Below the pieces are notes generated by a model. It was not told the origin of the DNA and searched no databases. It was given only the letters and a program-made list of their open reading frames with translations. Below are positions 12,563-16,883 of a stretch of DNA of 16,883 bases, piece by piece. Both the position numbers and the translations under genes were made by a program. Each line of letters starts with the position of its first letter. The stretch's first letter is position 1. The stretch lies in contig DRKO01000303.1 in the NCBI GenBank assembly GCA_011051745.1, forward strand, positions 1-16,883. Reading direction: 5' to 3'. Origin of the DNA: Chloroflexota bacterium (GTDB lineage: Bacteria; Chloroflexota; Anaerolineae; Aggregatilineales; UBA3940).

Positions 12563-15500
12563 TTAGAAAGCTACGACCTGCCCGTCGGCTGGCGACTGAG
12601 AGTCGGCGGCGTCATCTTCCTGTGGCGCTACCGACGCTGCTTCCCGCTGCCGATAGTGCTGGAACCCTGTACCGGCGGGGATCAGCTTGCCGATGATGAC
12701 GTTCTCCTTGAGGCCCAGCAAGGGGTCTTCCTTGCCTTCTATAGCCGCACCCGCCAGCACCTTGATCGTGTGCTGGAACGAGGCCGCCGCCAGGAAGCTC
12801 TCCGTGTTGAGCGCGGCCTTCGTCACGCCCAGAAGGACGTTCTGGCTGCTGGCCGGAACACCGCCCTCGGCGATGATCTTCTCGTTGATCTCACGTAGCG
12901 CGAGGCGATCAATGAGCTGTCCGGGCAGCAGATTCGTATCGCCACTGCGGGTGATCTGTACCTTCGAGAGCATCTTTCGGATGATCACCTCGAAGTGCTT
13001 GTCATTGATGTTCACACCCTGCCCGCGATATACCCTCTGGACCTCGCTCAGCAGATAGTGCTGAGTGGCCTCGATGCCCAGAATGCGAAGGATGCGATGG
13101 GGGTTCTTGGCCCCCTCGGTTAGCTGATCACCAGCCTTAACACGGTCGCCGTTGCGCAGCCGGTGTCTCCCATCCGGGCCTTCCACCTCGACCAGCCGGG
13201 CAGCGCTCGGTATCTCGTACTCGCGCTCCTCGCGCCGCTCGTAGATCAGGGTGAGGATATTCCCTTCCAGGGCAACGCGCCCGTTATATTCAGCGTAGAA
13301 GACTTCCTCACCCTGCCGGGCGAGTTCCTGCCCCTGAGTGACTTCCGCGCCATCTTCTACCAGCACTTCCCAGCCCGTTACGTCAAAATCCTCACGAACG
13401 ACCTCGCTATCCACCACCTTGACATAGCGGACCCCCTCGTGCTGATAAATCTCCACGACGCCGTCAATATCGGAGATGACAGCTTCACCCTTGGGCTTCT
13501 TGCGTGCCTCGAACAACTCTTCGACGCGGGGGAGGCCATGAGTGATGTCGCCCCGCTCCTCAGCCGTACCGCCCGTGTGGAAGGTGCGCAGGGTCAACTG
13601 CGTGCCCGGTTCACCGATGGACTGCGCAGCGACAATCCCAACCGCCGAGCCTTCCTCAACCAGATCACCACGCCCCAGGTCCCGGCCATAGCAAAGCGCA
13701 CACAGGCCATGAACCATCTCACAGGTTAGCGGCGACCGGACAAAGACATCCTGGATACCGGCGGCGATGATTCGATCCGCCTTCTCCTCGTCAATCATCT
13801 CATTCCGATCGACGATGATCTCGCCCGTCTGGGGGTCCACGACCGGCCCGGCGGCAACACGCCCCACGATCCGGTCAAAGAGCGGTTGATCGGCCACCTT
13901 CTGGGACTCGCTGATCCAGATTCCGGCTTCCGTGCCACAGTCGTACTGGTTGATGATCACATCCTGAGCAACATCAACCAGGCGGCGCGTCAGGTAACCG
14001 GCATCGGCGGTACGGAGGGCTGTGTCGGCCAGCCCCTTACGTGCGCCGTGCGTGCTGATGAAGTACTCCAGAGCGCTCAGCCCTTCGCGGAAGTTACTGC
14101 GAATCGGCAGGTCAATGATGCGGCCCGAAGGATCGGCCATCAGGCCGCGCATACCTGCCAGCTGGGTGATCGGGCCCATCCCGCCTTTCGTGGAGCCGGA
14201 CTCCGCCATGATGTAGATGCTGCTGTAGGGGTCGAGCGAGCGGGCGACGGCCCGCGCGACGTTCGCCTTTGCCCGATTCCAGACATCAATCGTGCGCTGA
14301 TAGCGCTCCTCCTCAGTCAGCAGGCCCCGGCGATATTCACGCTCAATCTCGTTGACGACCTCCGTCGCCTCCTCGATGATCTGATCCCGCTCCGGCGGGA
14401 CGACCAGATCGCTGATCGCAATCGTCGCTCCTGAGACAGTGGCATATTTGAAGCCCAGATTCTTGATCGCGTCCACCACCTCGGTGGTGACTTCCGGGCC
14501 GTAGTGGGTGTAAATCTGCCCGACCAGCTCGTTGACGGCTTTCTTGTCGAGGGTGGCATTCACCCAGCGAACCTCGTCCGGGAGGATGCGGTTAAAGATG
14601 CAGCGGCCAACGGTGGTTACCAGCGGCTCCTCCAGCGGAGGCCCGTCATCGTAGATGTTGACAATCCGGATCGGCGTATGGAAATGTACCTGCTTCAATG
14701 CAAGGGCCATCTCCACCTCATCCAGATCATAGAACAGGCGCAGGGAGGAGGGGTCTACCTTGTCCAGTTCCTCCCCCGGCTTCTCCATTGTGAGGTAGAA
14801 AATCCCCAGAACCATATCTTTGCTGGGGCCTACAACAGGCGCGCCATCCGCCGGTTTCAGCAGGTTCTTTGTGCTGAGCATCAGTTCACGGGCTTCCCAC
14901 ACCGCTTTTTCGGAGAGGGGCACGTGAACGGCCATCTGGTCGCCATCAAAGTCAGCGTTAAAAGCCGTGCAGACGAGCGGGTGAATCTGGATCGCCTTAC
15001 CCTCTACCAGTACCGGCTCAAAAGCCTGGATGCCCAGACGGTGAAGCGTCGGAGCGCGGTTGAGCAAAACCGGACGCTCACGGATCACCTCTTCCAGCAC
15101 TTCCCAGACTTCGGGGCGCTCCCGGTCAATCAGGCGCTTAGCGCTCTTCACGTTGGTGGCATAGTTGTACTCTACCAGCTTGCTGATCACGAAGGGGCGA
15201 TAAAGCTCCAGCGCCATCGTCTTGGGCAACCCGCACTGGTGAAGTTTCAGCTTGGGGCCGATCACGATCACCGAGCGCCCGGAGTAGTCCACCCGCTTAC
15301 CGAGCAGGTTGCGGCGGAAACGTCCCTTCTTGCCTTTGAGCATGTCGCTCAGAGATTTGAGTTCACGCCGCCCGCGACGGCTCAGCGCCCTGCCCCGCTG
15401 GCTGTTATCAATCAGGCTGTCAACAGCTTCCTGAAGCATCCGCTTCTCGTTGCGCACGATGACATCAGGGGCTCCCAGCTCGATCAGGCGCTTGAGCCGG

Positions 15501-16861
15501 TTGTTACGGTTGATCACACGGCGATACAGATCGTTGAGGTCAGAGGTGGCGAAGCGTCCCCCGTCCAGTTGCACCATCGGGCGCAGGTCGGGCGGGATCA
15601 CCGGCAGAACGGTGAGGATCATCCACTCCGGACGGTTGCCGCTCTTACGTAGCGCCTCGACGACCGCCAGACGCTTGGTGGCCCGCTTCCGACGCTGCTT
15701 TGAGCGCGTCGTCCGAACCTCGGCCCAGAGTTCCTTGCTGAGCTTATCAAGGTCCATGCTGCGCAGGATCTCAAGGAAAGCCCCCGCGCCCATCCCGGCC
15801 TTGAACACCTGCCCGTAGCGCTGCTTGAGTTCCCGGTAACGAGCCTCCCCCAGAAACTGCATCTGCTGGAGGTCTTCCAGTTCCTTGCGCTGCTCAAGGT
15901 GGCGCTGCCGGACTTCAGCGATGCGCTGCTCGAACGCATCCTCGATCTCCTGGAGGCGTTCTTCCGCCTCCGCCTTGATCTCAGCCGGCTGGGGTTCCAG
16001 TTGGGCCAGTTGAAGCTGGCGCTGCTCATCAATCTCGGCCTGAATCTCGTTGAGGAGCGCTCCGGCGGCTTCCTGCACAAGTCCGATATGCTCAGGGCCA
16101 ACCGTCTCACCGGCCTCAACAATGACGGCGTTGGCTGGCTCAAAGATCATGGGCTTGCGCACCGTCACCCCGGCCTTGTTTTCCAGTTGACGCTGGAAGC
16201 TCTGAGCCGCCCGCATCAGTTCATCGGTGCGGCGGGATAGTTCCTCGTCAAAAGAGGCATTGATGGCATCAACCTGCTGCTGAATCTCGGCCAGAGCAGC
16301 GTCACGGGCCTGCTCTATAGCCTGCCTCTGAGCGTCCGTCTCTTCCCGGAGGGCCGCTTCCTCCGCCGCGAGTTCCTCGGAGAGCCGCTTCAGAGCCTTC
16401 TGGCGGGCCTCTTCGTCAACCGAGATGATGACATACTGAGCAAAGTAGAGGACGCGATCAAGGTTCCGGCGCGACACATCAAGCAACAACCCCATGTAGC
16501 TGGGGACGCGCCGGGTATACCAGACATGAGCCACAGGGGCCGCCAGTTCAATGTGCCCCATACGCTCACGACGCACCGATGAGCGCGTGATCTCTACCCC
16601 ACACTTATCACATACCAGCCCCTTGTATCGTACGTTCTTGTACTTACCACAATAACACTGCCAGTCCCTGGTTGGGCCGAAGATAGCCTCGCAGAACAGA
16701 CCATCCTTCTCAGGACGCAGACGCCGATAGTTGATGGTTTCAGGTTTGGTTACCTCACCATACGACCATGAACGAATCTGCTCCGGCGATGCTAGGCTTA
16801 TACGAAGGGCCTTGAAATCCTTGGCTTCCAAGCCAATCTCCTGCATATGGCTGTGTACCAC
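12563..16861 (-). CDS. rpoC: DNA-directed RNA polymerase subunit beta'
   Basis: RpoC forms one half of the RNA polymerase active cleft and carries the catalytic magnesium. The protein has 1432 residues. It shows the N-terminal zinc site (Cys69, Cys71, Cys84, Cys87), the active-site NADFDGD (635-641; Asp637, 639 and 641), the bridge-helix region, the second zinc site (Cys975, Cys1047, Cys1054, Cys1057) and the trigger-loop region around SIGEPGTQLTLRTFHTGG (1081-1098) without the large insertion found in E. coli. Between RVLYFAQYVIISVDEEARQ and FLGEARYRELKQRYG lies a ~190-residue Glu/Gln/Ala-rich, mostly coiled-coil insertion (148-335) with a short non-helical centre (about 228-260). The C-terminal part (about 1120-1260) has extra sandwich/barrel-like segments. 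The start is GTG at 16861, supported by GAGGAGGT 9 bases upstream; an in-frame ATG at 16846 is less well placed. rpoB would be expected just past the right edge. Confidence 0.97.
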   Translation of the reverse strand: MVHSHMQEIGLEAKDFKALRISLASPEQIRSWSYGEVTKPETINYRRLRPEKDGLFCEAIFGPTRDWQCYCGKYKNVRYKGLVCDKCGVEITRSSVRRERMGHIELAAPVAHVWYTRRVPSYMGLLLDVSRRNLDRVLYFAQYVIISVDEEARQKALKRLSEELAAEEAALREETDAQRQAIEQARDAALAEIQQQVDAINASFDEELSRRTDELMRAAQSFQRQLENKAGVTVRKPMIFEPANAVIVEAGETVGPEHIGLVQEAAGALLNEIQAEIDEQRQLQLAQLEPQPAEIKAEAEERLQEIEDAFEQRIAEVRQRHLEQRKELEDLQQMQFLGEARYRELKQRYGQVFKAGMGAGAFLEILRSMDLDKLSKELWAEVRTTRSKQRRKRATKRLAVVEALRKSGNRPEWMILTVLPVIPPDLRPMVQLDGGRFATSDLNDLYRRVINRNNRLKRLIELGAPDVIVRNEKRMLQEAVDSLIDNSQRGRALSRRGRRELKSLSDMLKGKKGRFRRNLLGKRVDYSGRSVIVIGPKLKLHQCGLPKTMALELYRPFVISKLVEYNYATNVKSAKRLIDRERPEVWEVLEEVIRERPVLLNRAPTLHRLGIQAFEPVLVEGKAIQIHPLVCTAFNADFDGDQMAVHVPLSEKAVWEARELMLSTKNLLKPADGAPVVGPSKDMVLGIFYLTMEKPGEELDKVDPSSLRLFYDLDEVEMALALKQVHFHTPIRIVNIYDDGPPLEEPLVTTVGRCIFNRILPDEVRWVNATLDKKAVNELVGQIYTHYGPEVTTEVVDAIKNLGFKYATVSGATIAISDLVVPPERDQIIEEATEVVNEIEREYRRGLLTEEERYQRTIDVWNRAKANVARAVARSLDPYSSIYIMAESGSTKGGMGPITQLAGMRGLMADPSGRIIDLPIRSNFREGLSALEYFISTHGARKGLADTALRTADAGYLTRRLVDVAQDVIINQYDCGTEAGIWISESQKVADQPLFDRIVGRVAAGPVVDPQTGEIIVDRNEMIDEEKADRIIAAGIQDVFVRSPLTCEMVHGLCALCYGRDLGRGDLVEEGSAVGIVAAQSIGEPGTQLTLRTFHTGGTAEERGDITHGLPRVEELFEARKKPKGEAVISDIDGVVEIYQHEGVRYVKVVDSEVVREDFDVTGWEVLVEDGAEVTQGQELARQGEEVFYAEYNGRVALEGNILTLIYERREEREYEIPSAARLVEVEGPDGRHRLRNGDRVKAGDQLTEGAKNPHRILRILGIEATQHYLLSEVQRVYRGQGVNINDKHFEVIIRKMLSKVQITRSGDTNLLPGQLIDRLALREINEKIIAEGGVPASSQNVLLGVTKAALNTESFLAAASFQHTIKVLAGAAIEGKEDPLLGLKENVIIGKLIPAGTGFQHYRQREAASVAPQEDDAADSQSPADGQVVAF

Positions 16862-16870
16862 GGAAAAGCT

Positions 16871-16878
16871 ACCTCCTC
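16871..16878 (-). promoter_or_regulatory. rpoC: Ribosome binding site of rpoC
   Basis: GAGGAGGT on the minus strand, 9 bases before the GTG at 16861; it decides this start over the in-frame ATG at 16846. Confidence 0.75.
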
Positions 16879-16883
16879 GTCAC

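Noticed and set aside
14504..15652. A 382-codon open frame antisense to rpoC
   Set aside because: It lies entirely within highly conserved rpoC sequence; the frame is open only because of rpoC codon bias.

Overview
This window most likely comes from a member of the Chloroflexota (Anaerolineae- or Caldilineae-like). That placement is an inference from gene content: TrmFO, a DUF3524-type queuosine-tRNA mannosyltransferase, a LysM/glycoside-hydrolase envelope protein, an actinobacterial-like but longer coiled-coil insertion in RpoC, and frequent GTG/TTG starts. No rRNA or other taxonomic marker is present to prove it. Nearly all of the window is ordinary core-genome coding sequence; only the left edge (1-850) looks accessory.

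Layout. Positions 1-411 (minus) hold the N-terminal part of a tyrosine recombinase/integrase that runs off the left edge. Positions 412-853 have no gene. They contain a candidate integrase promoter, a roughly 32% GC patch (541-660) bounded by a 14-bp inverted repeat, two exact copies of a 20-bp repeat, and a hairpin terminator; the next 60 bases jump to about 72% GC. Positions 854-6859 (minus) are a same-strand gene series read right to left: trmFO, a secreted M28/glutaminyl-cyclase-like hydrolase, a class I/II aminotransferase, hflX and an eIF2B-like protein. The first three are separated by under 10 bases. The last two are 1 base apart, after a 125-base gap that holds a degenerate copy of the same repeat. 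Divergently, 7024-8119 (plus) encodes a queuosine-tRNA mannosyltransferase-like protein broken by a single-base frameshift near 7700. Positions 8168-10618 (minus) encode GyrA. From the divergent promoter region 10646-10867, a LysM plus glycoside-hydrolase (clan GH-A) protein is read on the plus strand (10868-12493). A terminator separates it from the convergent rpoC (12563-16861, minus), whose ribosome binding site lies just inside the right edge; rpoB is presumably just beyond it.

Functional themes are information processing (RpoC, GyrA), tRNA modification (TrmFO and QTMAN-like, divergent from one intergenic region), ribosome or translation handling (HflX and the eIF2B-like protein, probably translationally coupled) and cell-surface hydrolases.

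I found no complete new defence or mobile system. The observations most worth a second look are the integrase with its nearby repeat family, the frameshifted mannosyltransferase, GyrA without a recognisable GyrA box, the large RpoC clamp insertion, and the eIF2B homologue without a catalytic cysteine.
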